Notes: generated by a model from the letters alone, not told the origin. Shown: positions 15,413 to 25,213, numbered from the stretch's first letter. The stretch: DNA of 34,512 nt from DASRHK01 sp035650495 (GCA_035650495.1 DASRHK010000034.1:1-34512), one strand, 5' to 3'. A program made the numbers and translations.

Positions 15413-16831
15413 CTACTGCAAGAGCAGGAACAGCGCGCCGTTCTGGCGGCGCACGTGCAGCAGGAGCTCGCTTTCCTTCTTGCCGGCGTACTTCTCGAAC
15501 TCGGCCATCGTCGTCACCGGATGACGGTTCACCGCGGTGATGACGTCGCCCGGACGCAGGCCGGAGCGCGCGGCCGGTGAGCGGGGCTCGACCTTCTGCA
15601 CGACGATGCCGCGCTCGTCGGAATCCTTGCTGTTGCTCTCGTCGGAGGGCGCGAACGTCGCGCCGGCGAGGCGCGGATGCAGATCGGCGCCCGCAGTCGC
15701 CTGCTCGCTGTTCTTGCCGATGGTGACGGTGACCGTGCGCGGCTTGCCGTCGCGCACGACGGTCAGATCGACCTTCTCGCCGACGCGCATCAGCCCGACC
15801 ATGTTGCGCAGCTGCGAGAAGCTGTGCAGGTCCTTGCCGTTCACTTCAGTGATCACGTCTTCCTGCTTGATGCCAGCTTTGGCGGCCGGAGATCCCGGAA
15901 CGACCTGCGACACCACCGCGCCGTGCGTGGTCGGCAGGTTGAACGCCTTCGCGAGCTCGGGCGTTAAGTCCTGGCCGCCGACGCCGATGCGTCCGCGCTC
16001 GACGCTGCCGGTCTCGATCAGCTGCTTCATCACGCCCTTGGCGATGTTGATCGGGATCGCGAAGCCGATGCCGATCGAGCCGCCGCCGCCGGAGAGGATG
16101 TTGCTCGGGATGCCGACGAGCTCGCCCTTGAGATTGACCAGCGCGCCGCCCGAGTTGCCCGGATTGATCGACGCGTCGGTCTGGATGAAGTCCTCGTAGC
16201 CGCCTTCGGTGATGTTGGTCTGGCGCGACAGGCCGCTGACGATGCCGCTGGTCACGGTCTGCTGCAGCCCGAACGGCGAGCCGATCGCGACGACGAAGTC
16301 GCCGACCTGCAGCTTGTCGGAGTCGCCGATCGAGAGCTGCTTCAGGTCCTTCGCGTTCTTGATCTGCAGCACCGCGATGTCCGTCGCCGGATCGCGGCCG
16401 ACGAGCTTCGCATCGACGGTGCGCTCATCGGCGAGCGTGACCTTGATGGTGTCCGCCTGCTCGACGACGTGGTTATTGGTCAGCACGTAGCCTTTCGCGG
16501 CGTCGACGATGACGCCGGAGCCGATCGCCTGCGCCTCACGCTCCTGCTGTTGCGGCTGGTCGGGCACGCCGAAGAAGCGGCGGAAGAACGGATCCTCGAG
16601 CAGCGGGTTCTGCACTTCGACCTTGCTGGTGATCGAGACGTTGACCACGGCCGGGACGACGTCCTTCAGCATCGGCGCGAGGCTCGGCGTGCCGCTGCTG
16701 AGGAGCGGTGCCGGGATGTCCGCGTGCGCGGGCGCCGGTGCGGTCGTGCTGAACATGATCATGGCCGCGGTCGTGCCGAAAGCCAGCGCAGCCGCGGTCG
16801 CGACGGTCTTGATCAGCGGAAATCGGGACAT
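15413..16831 (-). CDS. htrA: Periplasmic Do-type serine protease (HtrA/MucD)
   Basis: This periplasmic quality-control protease degrades or refolds misfolded envelope proteins. The product is 472 residues, close to MucD in length. The ATG at 16831 is chosen because a membrane-type signal sequence (residues 1-37, ending AHA) begins there; a longer frame upstream is arginine-rich and overlaps the next gene. The trypsin-like triad is His121 (TNNHVV), Asp151 (ATDIAVL) and Ser227 (NPGNSGGAL). Two PDZ domains follow (about 278-370 and 395-470, with GSPAAKAGI and SPAARSGLRPGDVI). It lies 47 bases after the PEBP-family gene on the same strand and ends in a strong terminator. Confidence 0.95.
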   Translation of the reverse strand: MSRFPLIKTVATAAALAFGTTAAMIMFSTTAPAPAHADIPAPLLSSGTPSLAPMLKDVVPAVVNVSITSKVEVQNPLLEDPFFRRFFGVPDQPQQQEREAQAIGSGVIVDAAKGYVLTNNHVVEQADTIKVTLADERTVDAKLVGRDPATDIAVLQIKNAKDLKQLSIGDSDKLQVGDFVVAIGSPFGLQQTVTSGIVSGLSRQTNITEGGYEDFIQTDASINPGNSGGALVNLKGELVGIPSNILSGGGGSIGIGFAIPINIAKGVMKQLIETGSVERGRIGVGGQDLTPELAKAFNLPTTHGAVVSQVVPGSPAAKAGIKQEDVITEVNGKDLHSFSQLRNMVGLMRVGEKVDLTVVRDGKPRTVTVTIGKNSEQATAGADLHPRLAGATFAPSDESNSKDSDERGIVVQKVEPRSPAARSGLRPGDVITAVNRHPVTTMAEFEKYAGKKESELLLHVRRQNGALFLLLQ

Positions 16832-16878
16832 TGAGTTCGGTTCCTGTCGGTTGAGTTTGTTGCCAGGTGGCGACGCGC

Positions 16879-17547
16879 CTATGACCTTGGCCTGCGCATC
16901 GAGTTCAACGGCGTGGCCGTGGGCTTCAGCTGCGGATTGAGCGCGTAGCGGCCCACGATCGCGTCGCGTGCGAGCACATGCCCTTCGATGGCCCTGCGCA
17001 CGTCGGCGACGGAAAAATTGCCGTCGACCGGACATTTTTCAAGATCGGTCGCGAGCACCTCGAAGCGATAGTGGTGCTGCAGCGAATCGTTCCAGGGCGG
17101 GCAGGGTCCGTCGTAGCCGAGATAGGCGCCGTCCATGTTCTTGTCGCCCTTGAACCAGCTCGTGTAGTCGTTCACGCCCTGGCGCGCGCCTTCGGGGCCG
17201 TGCGGCTTCTTCTTCCCCTTTGGCGTCACGCCTTCGCTGCAGGCGCCTTCGCCGATCTCGGTGACGGACGCGGGAATGTCGACCATCACCCAATGCTGGA
17301 ACTCGGCGCGCGGCAGATCGGCGGGCACTTCGCGGCCCGGCTTGTTGACGTCGTCGGCCTTGGTCGGCGCGTCGGAGTCGGTGCAGATCACGACGAAGGT
17401 CCTGGTGCCGGCCGGTGCGTCGGCCCAGCGCAGATGCGGATTGCGGTTCGCCGACAGGCGCACGTGGCTCTTCGGCGCGCGGATGGCGAAGGCGCATCGG
17501 CCGGGAATCACGCCGCCGTCGCGGAAGCTGTGGCTCTGCAGTTTCAT
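16879..17547 (-). CDS. YbhB/YbcL family protein (PEBP fold)
   Basis: The product is 222 residues of the phosphatidylethanolamine-binding protein family. Visible motifs are the ligand-site strand VVICTDSDAPT (Asp57, Asp59), HWVMVDIPASV around His85-Trp86, a long GxNDYxxWF segment (GVNDYTSWFKGD) and YDGPCPPWNDSLQHHYRFEV. Bacterial members have no firm role; they are often called Raf kinase inhibitor-like by homology only. There is no signal peptide, so a cytoplasmic location is likely. It precedes the Do-type protease gene by 47 bases and is divergent from the metallo-hydrolase gene at 17607. Confidence 0.9.
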   Translation of the reverse strand: MKLQSHSFRDGGVIPGRCAFAIRAPKSHVRLSANRNPHLRWADAPAGTRTFVVICTDSDAPTKADDVNKPGREVPADLPRAEFQHWVMVDIPASVTEIGEGACSEGVTPKGKKKPHGPEGARQGVNDYTSWFKGDKNMDGAYLGYDGPCPPWNDSLQHHYRFEVLATDLEKCPVDGNFSVADVRRAIEGHVLARDAIVGRYALNPQLKPTATPLNSMRRPRS

Positions 17548-17606
17548 GTTCTTCTCGAGCGCAAAGGGGCGATAATTCTAGCCAAGGCGACATCGGGAGT
17601 ACGGAC

Positions 17607-18680
17607 ATGGCCGAAGGCAGCGCTGGCAGCATCCTGAAACGCGTCACCCATTTCGACGGCACGCGCAGTGCCGCGCGACCGCTCGATCGCGTCGCCGCCG
17701 TGAAGCGCGCCGCGCAGGATTTCCGTCGCGACATGCTCGCCGGCACGCCGGTGCGCTACTACGCATCCTTCGAGCTGATCCGCGTGCCGTATCCGTCGAA
17801 GTTCGCTTATCTCAATGCGTATGGCGGGCCGTCTGCGTTCGTCCATCTCTGCAATACGATGTTCGTCGTGCAATTTGGGTCGCAGCAGGGACTGAAAACC
17901 TTGTTGGTCGGACCGTCGGACTGGGAGCACCAGCTCGACACGCCGTTCTTCAAGCATCTGTCCGAGAGCGCAGGACCGCTCAAAGGCGTGATGGAGGCAT
18001 TGATCACGAAGAAGACCGCGACCGTGCCCGACGTGCTCGCGCGCATCGGGCTCAAGCCCGAAGACGTCGACTTCATCACTTACGATCATCTCCACACGCA
18101 GAACGTACGGCGCTGGCTCGGGGCCGACGGTCAGCCCGCGCTGCTGCCGAACGCGAAGCTGCTGGTCATGCGCGAGGAGTGGGAATCGACGCAATCGCTG
18201 ATCCCGTGGCAGAACCAGTGGTACTGCCCGAACGGCATCGCCGGCGTGCCGATGGACAAAGTGATCCTGCTCGATCACGACGTGATGCTCGGTGAGGGCG
18301 TCGCGCTGCTGCGCACGAAAGGTCACACGGAAGGGAATCACTCGATCGTCGTGCACGCGGGCGACGAGCTCTTCGTCACCAGCGAGAACGGCGTCGCGCT
18401 CGATGCCTACGCGCCATCGCAGTCGAGGATCCCCGGCGTCGCGAAGTTCGCGCACACGACCGGAGCCGAGGTCGTGCTGAACGGCAACACCGCCGAGTAC
18501 GCCGTCGATCAATACATCTCGATGGTGCAGGAGAAGGCGATCGCGGGAGAGAGCAAGCGGCTGCCGGGCTGGCCGAATCTCGCGCCGTCGTCGGAGTCGG
18601 ACGGCTACTGGCTGTTCCCGCGTACCCGGCCGACGGTGCGCGTCGGCAGCTTGAGTTTCGGGGCGCTACAGGAACGCTGA
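17607..18680 (+). CDS. Metallo-beta-lactamase-fold protein with altered metal motif
   Basis: The product is 357 residues. GGGAG lies before the ATG at 17607; the longer upstream frame is arginine-rich and is rejected. The metallo-beta-lactamase fold is suggested by FITYDHLHTQNVRRW (His161, His163) and LLRTKGHTEGNHSI (His240). The normal HxHxDH motif here is HLHTQN, so the Asp and His of the second metal site are Gln165 and Asn166. The later acidic ligand may be Glu260 in FVTSENG. One metal site could still form from the three histidines. The enzyme may bind a single metal or have lost hydrolase activity. The substrate is unknown. Its 3' end overlaps the convergent sohB by 15 bases. Confidence 0.8.
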   Translation: MAEGSAGSILKRVTHFDGTRSAARPLDRVAAVKRAAQDFRRDMLAGTPVRYYASFELIRVPYPSKFAYLNAYGGPSAFVHLCNTMFVVQFGSQQGLKTLLVGPSDWEHQLDTPFFKHLSESAGPLKGVMEALITKKTATVPDVLARIGLKPEDVDFITYDHLHTQNVRRWLGADGQPALLPNAKLLVMREEWESTQSLIPWQNQWYCPNGIAGVPMDKVILLDHDVMLGEGVALLRTKGHTEGNHSIVVHAGDELFVTSENGVALDAYAPSQSRIPGVAKFAHTTGAEVVLNGNTAEYAVDQYISMVQEKAIAGESKRLPGWPNLAPSSESDGYWLFPRTRPTVRVGSLSFGALQER

Positions 18681-19667
18681 GCGCAATCGCCCGAGGCCGT
18701 GCGCGATGCGATCGGAGATGCTGACGCGCGGCTTGTAGTGCACCTCGATGAGATCGGCGTCCTTCGCGCGCTCGAGCAGCCAGTCGTCGCTCGTCTTGAT
18801 CTCGTCGATCAGCTTGAGCGCGAGCGCGCGGGTGCCGTACCAGTGCTCGCCGGTGGCGACCTGCTCGATCGGCAGGTGCGGACGGTTCTGCGTCACCCAC
18901 GACTTGAATAGACCGTGGACCTCCTCGAGCTCCTGCTGGAACTTCGCGCGACCTTCGTCGGTGTTCTCGCCGAACAGCGTGAGCGTGCGCTTGTACTGGC
19001 CCGCAGTGTGCAGCTCGTAGTCGATGTCGTGGTTCTTGAGCGCGCGATTGAAGTTCGGCAGCTGCGCGACGACGCCGATCGAGCCGAGGATCGCGAACGG
19101 CGCCGCGACGATGCGATCGGCGACGCAAGCCATCAGATAGCCGCCGCTCGCCGCGACCTTGTCGACCGCGACCGTGAGCTTGATGCGCCGATCGCGCACG
19201 CGCTGCAGCTGGGATGCCGCGAGCCCGTAGCCGTGGACCATGCCGCCTTCGCTCTCGAGCCGCAGCAGCACTTCGTCGTGGTCCTTGGCCACCTGCAGGA
19301 GCGCGCTGATCTCTTCGCGCAGCGCAGCCGTCGGTGTCGCACGAAGGTCGCCGCGGAAGTCGAGGACGAACACCCGCGGCCGTTCCCGCGCGTGACCATG
19401 CTTGCGTGCCTGCCGCCGGGCTTTGTCCTCGGCCTTGCGTGCCTTTGCCTGCGCCTTGCGACCGGCCTTGTCGAGCAGCTCGGCGTCGAGCGCCGCCGCC
19501 ATCTCCTTGAGGCGCTGGTTGAGGCTCTTCACCTCGAGCCGCTCATGCGCATGGCCGCGGGCGTGCTGGGCGAGGTTTGCGAGCATGCCGACCGCGACCA
19601 CGAAGGCCGCCAGGAGGGTCACCGTCTTGGCCAGGAACAGGCCGTACTGGGCGAGAAAGTCGATCAC
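18666..19667 (-). CDS. sohB: SohB membrane protease
   Basis: SohB is an inner-membrane serine peptidase of family S49, related to signal peptide peptidase SppA. The product is 333 residues from a GTG at 19667, giving MIDFLAQYGLFLAKTVT, which matches the E. coli N-terminus in style. A membrane helix spans about 10-31. Residues 44-96 are highly charged. The peptidase core contains VFVLDFRGDL, the nucleophile Ser174 in VAASGGYLMACVADRIVAAP, GSIGVVAQLPN and the general base Lys226 in AGQYKRTLT. The catalytic pair and length fit the family. It overlaps the convergent metallo-hydrolase gene by 15 bases. Confidence 0.95.
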   Translation of the reverse strand: MIDFLAQYGLFLAKTVTLLAAFVVAVGMLANLAQHARGHAHERLEVKSLNQRLKEMAAALDAELLDKAGRKAQAKARKAEDKARRQARKHGHARERPRVFVLDFRGDLRATPTAALREEISALLQVAKDHDEVLLRLESEGGMVHGYGLAASQLQRVRDRRIKLTVAVDKVAASGGYLMACVADRIVAAPFAILGSIGVVAQLPNFNRALKNHDIDYELHTAGQYKRTLTLFGENTDEGRAKFQQELEEVHGLFKSWVTQNRPHLPIEQVATGEHWYGTRALALKLIDEIKTSDDWLLERAKDADLIEVHYKPRVSISDRIAHGLGRLRSAFL

Positions 19668-19747
19668 GTCAGGTCCGCTCGCGGGGCTCAGGGATCGAAA
19701 TGGCGGGTGCGATGGTCTGTGAAGATGCCCGCGCTTCCGCTGGAAAG

Positions 19748-19777
19748 TTCACATCTTTTCCCGAATATCAGTATTAT
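19748..19777 (+). promoter_or_regulatory. Sigma-70 promoter of the OmpA-family gene
   Basis: TTCACA (19748-19753) and TATTAT (19772-19777) are 18 bases apart in an AT-rich pocket. The predicted start is near 19784, leaving a leader of about 27 bases before the ATG at 19811. Confidence 0.65.
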
Positions 19778-19810
19778 AGAAGCGCAACCTTGACCGAGTG
19801 GGGATTCAGA

Positions 19811-20881
19811 ATGAATAAATTAACTCCGGCCGGTGTGTGGTTCGCGTTGATGGCGTTTGCTGCGCCCGCCCTCGCGCAATTCGGCCCGCCGCCAAAAACA
19901 GAGTATCAGGCGGACGACAATCCTTGGTACGTCTCACCCATGTTCGACTGGGTGCTCGACCGCGATGGCCGCAACTCGCATGACGGCCTCGGCGGCTCGA
20001 TCTTCGTGGGCAAGTTCCTCGACAAGCATTTCGCCGTCGAGCTGGGCTACCACCACAAGTATTTCGGCAAGTCGGTCGGCCGCGAGTGGCGCGAGAATGG
20101 CGCCGAGCTGTCGGGCCTGTTCTTCCTGTCGCGCAAGTGGCCGGTGCAGCCCTACGCGATCCTGTCCGCGGACTACGTCCACACGACGCGCCCGGACGAA
20201 GCCGTCCCGTTCGACACGGAAAAGAACACCGGCGACAACTTCGCCTGGGCGCCCGGCCTCGGTGTCGAAGTCCCGTTCACGATCTTCGGCTATCCGATGG
20301 CCTTCCGCGCAGACGCGCGTGAGCGCTTCCTCCGCGTCGGCTCGAAGCTCTTGGTCAACACCGACCGCTCGACCACGGCGAACAACGACGGCCTGTTCCA
20401 GGAGCCGTATCTGCGCTTCGGCCTCGTGATCCCGATCTGCGCGCGTCACGTCGTCACCGCGGTGCCGCCGCCTCCGCCGGCCCCGGTCCGTCCGGCGCCC
20501 GCTCCGGCCCCTGTCGCGGCGCCGCCGGCCGCTGAAGAGACCAAGTTCGAGGACGTGCACTTCCCGTACAACAAGTCGGTCCTGACCGACAAGGCGAAGG
20601 CCTCGCTCGACACCGATGCCCGCTCGATCAACTCGATGGTGCAGAAGAACTCGCGCACCGCGGTCGACGTCAGCGGCCACACCGACTGGATCGGCTCCGA
20701 CGCCTACAACCAGGCGCTCTCCGAGCGTCGCGCTCAGAGCGTGAAGGACTATCTGGTGCGCAAGGGCGTGGACGCGAGCCGCATCAACACGCAGGCGTTC
20801 GGCGAATCCAAGCCGATCGCGGACAACCGCACGGACGAAGGCCGCGCGCTGAATCGTCGCGCCGAAATCCGCGCGCACTGA
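19811..20881 (+). CDS. OmpA-family outer membrane protein
   Basis: The product is 356 residues with a signal peptide (1-22, ending ALA-Q). Residues about 35-215 read as an eight-strand-type barrel with alternating aromatic and polar residues. A proline/alanine-rich linker (VPPPPPAPVRPAPAPAPVAA) leads to a C-terminal OmpA domain at 244-356. That domain contains FEDVHFPYNKSVL, VSGHTDWIGSDAYNQALSER (Asp292 and Arg306/307 are the peptidoglycan diaminopimelate-binding positions) and GESKPIADNRTDEGRALNRR. It links outer membrane to cell wall. A clear promoter precedes it and a strong terminator follows, so it is a single-gene unit. The upstream extension of the frame is rejected because the signal peptide starts at 19811. 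Confidence 0.93.
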   Translation: MNKLTPAGVWFALMAFAAPALAQFGPPPKTEYQADDNPWYVSPMFDWVLDRDGRNSHDGLGGSIFVGKFLDKHFAVELGYHHKYFGKSVGREWRENGAELSGLFFLSRKWPVQPYAILSADYVHTTRPDEAVPFDTEKNTGDNFAWAPGLGVEVPFTIFGYPMAFRADARERFLRVGSKLLVNTDRSTTANNDGLFQEPYLRFGLVIPICARHVVTAVPPPPPAPVRPAPAPAPVAAPPAAEETKFEDVHFPYNKSVLTDKAKASLDTDARSINSMVQKNSRTAVDVSGHTDWIGSDAYNQALSERRAQSVKDYLVRKGVDASRINTQAFGESKPIADNRTDEGRALNRRAEIRAH

Positions 20882-20906
20882 TTAGGCGAAGGTCCCTGTC
20901 GCTAAG

Positions 20907-20932
20907 AGCCCCCGCACTGCGGGGGCTTTTTT
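20907..20932 (+). terminator. Intrinsic terminator of the OmpA-family gene
   Basis: AGCCCCCGC (20907-20915) pairs with GCGGGGGCT (20919-20927) around an ACT loop, followed by a T run to 20932. It lies 25 bases after the stop codon. Confidence 0.95.
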
Positions 20933-20941
20933 ATTGCGCGC

Positions 20942-21640
20942 CTATTTGCGCGCGATCTCGACCCAGGTCTGCCGGCCGGCGCCGACCAGCTTGCCGTTCG
21001 CCGTGAACAGCGCTGTGCCTGCGTGATGCTTGCGGCCCTCGTGGCCGATCGGCCAGCCGATGACGATGCAGCGCTCGCCGGCTCTCACCCGGCGCGTGAA
21101 GCGCGCGGCGAAGCGTCCGAGCAGGGAAGGGTTCTGCTGGCGTGAATTCGTCGCCCACGCACCCGGGCAGTCGGTCGCGGCCCAGAGGAATTCGGGCTTC
21201 ACGAAACCGTCCTCGCCGGCGAGGGTCGCGTCAGGGATCCAGGTCGAGGCGAAGACGGCGCTGTCGCTCAGCGGGCCAGTCTGCACGAGCAAACCGTCGC
21301 CCGGCTTGCGCGCCGTGCCGCAGGTGAAGCAGTGCGGGAAGTCGTGATGCTCGAATCCGGGGAATCGCTTCTGCGCCGCGGCGGCCTCATCCCATGACGG
21401 GGACTTCGGCGGCTGCACTTCGATTTCCGTAGCGCGGCCCTCGGCGATCAGCGTGCCGTTGTGCATGAGCTTCGCGTGACCGTTCTCGACTTGCGCCTGC
21501 ATCGGCGTGTCGAGGGGCGGCGGCGCACGCAGCGTGACTTCCGCTGATCCGCCGAGCAGCTGTGCGACGACGCCGGCGGTGTAGCCGCCGTTGCCCGAAG
21601 TCTTCGGGCCACAGAAACGCGACGCGATCGTGATCTCCAT
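20942..21640 (-). CDS. Hotdog-fold thioesterase-like protein
   Basis: The product is 232 residues from the ATG at 21640; an in-frame GTG at 21658 is possible but neither has a ribosome site. It appears to hold two hotdog-type halves. The first has TSGNGGYTAGVVAQLLGG and EVTLRAPPPLDTPM; the second has FCLGCG-like text (HCFTCGTARKPGDGLLV, Cys104/Cys107), FASTWIPD and PEFLWAATDCPGAWA. This pattern resembles acyl-CoA thioesterase-like proteins, but I cannot place a catalytic residue with confidence. The gene starts directly after the groEL terminator, whose T run ends at the GTG. Expression may depend on read-through or on a promoter I cannot see. Confidence 0.7.
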   Translation of the reverse strand: MEITIASRFCGPKTSGNGGYTAGVVAQLLGGSAEVTLRAPPPLDTPMQAQVENGHAKLMHNGTLIAEGRATEIEVQPPKSPSWDEAAAAQKRFPGFEHHDFPHCFTCGTARKPGDGLLVQTGPLSDSAVFASTWIPDATLAGEDGFVKPEFLWAATDCPGAWATNSRQQNPSLLGRFAARFTRRVRAGERCIVIGWPIGHEGRKHHAGTALFTANGKLVGAGRQTWVEIARK

Positions 21641-21658
21641 CGCGAAATTATGAGGCAC

Positions 21659-21689
21659 AAAAAAATCGGGGCTCCGAAGAGCCCCGATT
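21659..21689 (-). terminator. Intrinsic terminator of groESL
   Basis: On the minus strand an 11-base stem (AATCGGGGCTC with GAGCCCCGATT) is closed by a TTCG tetraloop on a C-G pair, an extra-stable form, and followed by seven T at 21665-21659. It lies 17 bases after the groEL stop codon. Confidence 0.95.
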
Positions 21690-21706
21690 GGCCTTCAACC
21701 TCAGAT

Positions 21707-23341
<1,635 letters not shown>

Positions 23342-23365
23342 GATTGGATTCCTCTCTTTGATTGA

Positions 23366-23665
23366 TTAAGCGCGCGCGCCAGAGAAGACGCCCATGATGT
23401 CGTCTTCGCGCATTACCACGTATTCGGTGCCGTCGATCTTCACTTCGGTGCCGCTGTACTTGCCGAAGAGGATGGTGTCGCCGGACTTGACGTCCATCGG
23501 CTGCAGCTTGCCGTCATCGGTGCGCTTGCCGGGGCCGACCGCGACGACCTTGCCCTTCATCGGCTTTTCCGCGGCCTGGTCCGGGATGATGATGCCGCCG
23601 GCCGACTTCTTCTCTTCTTCCAGACGCTCCACGATCACGCGATCGTGCAAGGGACGCAATTTCAT
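23366..23665 (-). CDS. groES: Co-chaperonin GroES (10 kDa)
   Basis: GroES caps the GroEL ring. The 99-residue product starts MKLRPLHDRVIVERLEEE, contains the mobile loop (KKSAGGIIIPDQAAEKP) and GKVVAVGPGKR, and ends KIDGTEYVVMREDDIMGV. The ATG at 23665 is chosen because AGGAG lies seven bases upstream and it gives the exact family N-terminus; a longer frame crosses the leader palindrome. It is the first gene of groESL. Upstream are an AT-rich 16-base palindrome, a CIRCE-like operator and a promoter. Confidence 0.98.
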   Translation of the reverse strand: MKLRPLHDRVIVERLEEEKKSAGGIIIPDQAAEKPMKGKVVAVGPGKRTDDGKLQPMDVKSGDTILFGKYSGTEVKIDGTEYVVMREDDIMGVFSGARA

Positions 23666-23680
23666 AGGGACGCTCCTGTT

Positions 23681-23696
23681 ATTCAAATATTTGAAT
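23681..23696. repeat. AT-rich perfect palindrome in the groES leader
   Basis: ATTCAAATATTTGAAT is a perfect 16-base inverted repeat lying just before the groES ribosome site in otherwise GC-rich DNA. It could be a regulator site, part of a second promoter, or a weak RNA hairpin near the ribosome site. No known operator is assigned. Confidence 0.6.
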
Positions 23697-23734
23697 TCCC
23701 GCAGGAAAGTCCAATTCAACGACGAGCGACGTCG

Positions 23735-23761
23735 TTAGCACTCTCCCGCGAAGGCTGCTAA
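23735..23761. promoter_or_regulatory. CIRCE-like HrcA operator
   Basis: TTAGCACTC, nine bases, then GGCTGCTAA. This is the 9-9-9 layout of CIRCE (TTAGCACTC-N9-GAGTGCTAA). The first half matches perfectly; the second half matches 7 of 9. It overlaps the expected transcription start of groESL, the normal place for HrcA repression. No hrcA gene is in the window. Confidence 0.85.
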
Positions 23762-23788
23762 TTCTAGAGGTCGCCCCGGCTAATTCAA
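23761..23788 (-). promoter_or_regulatory. Promoter of groESL
   Basis: On the minus strand, TTGAAT (23788-23783) and TAGAAT (23766-23761) are 16 bases apart, a good sigma-70 match. The -35 region reads CCCTTGAAT, which also resembles a sigma-32 -35 element, but no clear sigma-32 -10 follows. The CIRCE-like operator begins at the last base of the -10 box. Confidence 0.7.
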
Positions 23789-23810
23789 GGGGGCCAATCG
23801 GATTTTTGCG

Positions 23811-24578
23811 TCAGGTCAGGGCGAGCCAGACACCGCACCCGATCAGGAGCGCTCCTGCGGCGCGAGCGGTTTGCGCCCCGAGAGGAGCGAGCTTTTCCAA
23901 CAGCACGAAGATCGTGATTGCGGCGATGCAGGCGAGACTCATCACGCCGCCGGCGAACAACAGGAGCATCAGCGCCCAGCAGCAGCCGAGGCAGAACAGT
24001 CCGTGGCGAAGTCCCATCCGCAGCGGTCCTTCGCTCCAGTGCTGCGTGATGAACATCGCGGGCCCGCGACAGCTGGCGAGGCAGCGTTCCTTCAGGCTGC
24101 TCCACTGATACACGCCAGCGACCATCAGCAGCGCGCCGGACAGCGCGCGACTCGCGCTCTGCATCATCGGCGTCAGCAAGCCGTAATCGTGGAGCGCCCA
24201 TTGCGCGAGCGTTGCGACCAGGCTGAAAGCGGACCAGACGACGATGTATCCCGCTGCGAAGGCGTAGACGTTCGCGACCGGGCTGCCGCCACTCGATCGC
24301 GCGACGCGCGCATAGAGCAGCAGCGTCGGCGCCGCCGACGGCAGCATCATCCCCGCCATCATCACGGCCCACATCAGGAACAACAGGGTGAGATAGCGCG
24401 CGTCGATCACCGGCGACATCATCCACGCGGCGAGCCCGCGCATGTCGCCATTCATGTCGATCGCAGCGGGAACGAGCCACGCCCAGCACAGCGCGACCGC
24501 GGCGACGAGGCCGCCGCCGATCCAGAGACGATCGCGCCGGATCAGCGATTCGAGCGGAGTTGCTTCGGGCGCCCCCAT
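23811..24578 (-). CDS. DUF2182 membrane protein, predicted metal-binding
   Basis: The product is 255 residues with about six or seven membrane helices. It matches the DUF2182 family by LMWAVMMAGMMLPSAAP (a methionine-rich helix), SLKERCLASCRGP (Cys166, Cys170), GLFCLGCCWALMLLLFAGGV (Cys196, Cys199, Cys200) and a final LLEKLAP. These Cys and Met clusters underlie the usual description as a metal-binding integral membrane protein; the metal is unknown. The ATG at 24578 shares one base with the stop codon of the DUF1326 gene (TGATG), so the two are translationally coupled. A GTG three bases earlier is an alternative start. The groESL promoter follows, with no terminator visible between. Confidence 0.9.
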   Translation of the reverse strand: MGAPEATPLESLIRRDRLWIGGGLVAAVALCWAWLVPAAIDMNGDMRGLAAWMMSPVIDARYLTLLFLMWAVMMAGMMLPSAAPTLLLYARVARSSGGSPVANVYAFAAGYIVVWSAFSLVATLAQWALHDYGLLTPMMQSASRALSGALLMVAGVYQWSSLKERCLASCRGPAMFITQHWSEGPLRMGLRHGLFCLGCCWALMLLLFAGGVMSLACIAAITIFVLLEKLAPLGAQTARAAGALLIGCGVWLALT

Positions 24579-25213
24579 CACCTCACGACGCCGTGCGTGC
24601 TCCAGTGTGCTTTGGCGATGTGGGCATGCGTGTCGCTGAAGTTGAGCTCGATCGGGCCCGAGGTCTTGGCCTTGCCGACCAGGAACTGCGCCTCGTCGTA
24701 CTCGAAGCCGTTGGGCAGCTTCACGCTGACGACGTGCGGCTCGCCGGTGATCGGATTCTTGATCGACTCGGAGTTGCCCTCGACGAGGCCGTCGACCTTC
24801 ACGCGCGCGGTGCGCTTCTGCATGTCGATCTTGAGCTCGATCGGCTTGACCTGGGTCGGCAGCACCTTGGTCAGCGTCGTGCTGAACACCTGCGTGATCA
24901 GGCTGCCGGGATCGGTGTCCTGGCCGCTCGCGACCGCTTCGATCGCGGCCTTCTGCTCTGGTGTCGCGCTCTTGTCCACGACGACCATCGCAGTGCCGTT
25001 GCCTTCATGGATCGGGCCGGGCCACATGAACATGGCGCCCCAGCGCACTCCGTCGAGCTTCACCTTGCCGTAATGGCCCTTGTCGATCTGCATGAACATG
25101 TAGGCGCGACAGTTGCCGTGCGACGGCAGCGCGTTGAACTGGCAGGGACAGCCGATATTGCAATTGCAGTGGGAAACCTGCGTGCCCTGCATCACCCATT
25201 CGACGAACGCCAT
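24578..25213 (-). CDS. DUF1326 cysteine-rich protein
   Basis: The product is 211 residues from the ATG at 25213. The N-terminus carries the family cysteine motif CNCNIGCPCQF (Cys16, 18, 22, 24) and Cys35, a potential metal or redox site. The rest is a beta-rich domain with GVRWGAMFMWPGPIHEGNG and a C-terminal FSDTHAHIAKAHWS segment containing several histidines. No signal peptide is seen. DUF1326 and DUF2182 proteins are commonly paired, and here they overlap by one base, so they probably act together. Metal handling is inference from cysteine content. A longer upstream frame is rejected because it crosses another gene and a terminator. Confidence 0.9.
   Translation of the reverse strand: MAFVEWVMQGTQVSHCNCNIGCPCQFNALPSHGNCRAYMFMQIDKGHYGKVKLDGVRWGAMFMWPGPIHEGNGTAMVVVDKSATPEQKAAIEAVASGQDTDPGSLITQVFSTTLTKVLPTQVKPIELKIDMQKRTARVKVDGLVEGNSESIKNPITGEPHVVSVKLPNGFEYDEAQFLVGKAKTSGPIELNFSDTHAHIAKAHWSTHGVVR

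Noticed and set aside
16832..17035. N-terminal extension of the Do-type protease
   Set aside because: Arginine-rich, overlaps the PEBP-family gene and would bury the signal sequence.
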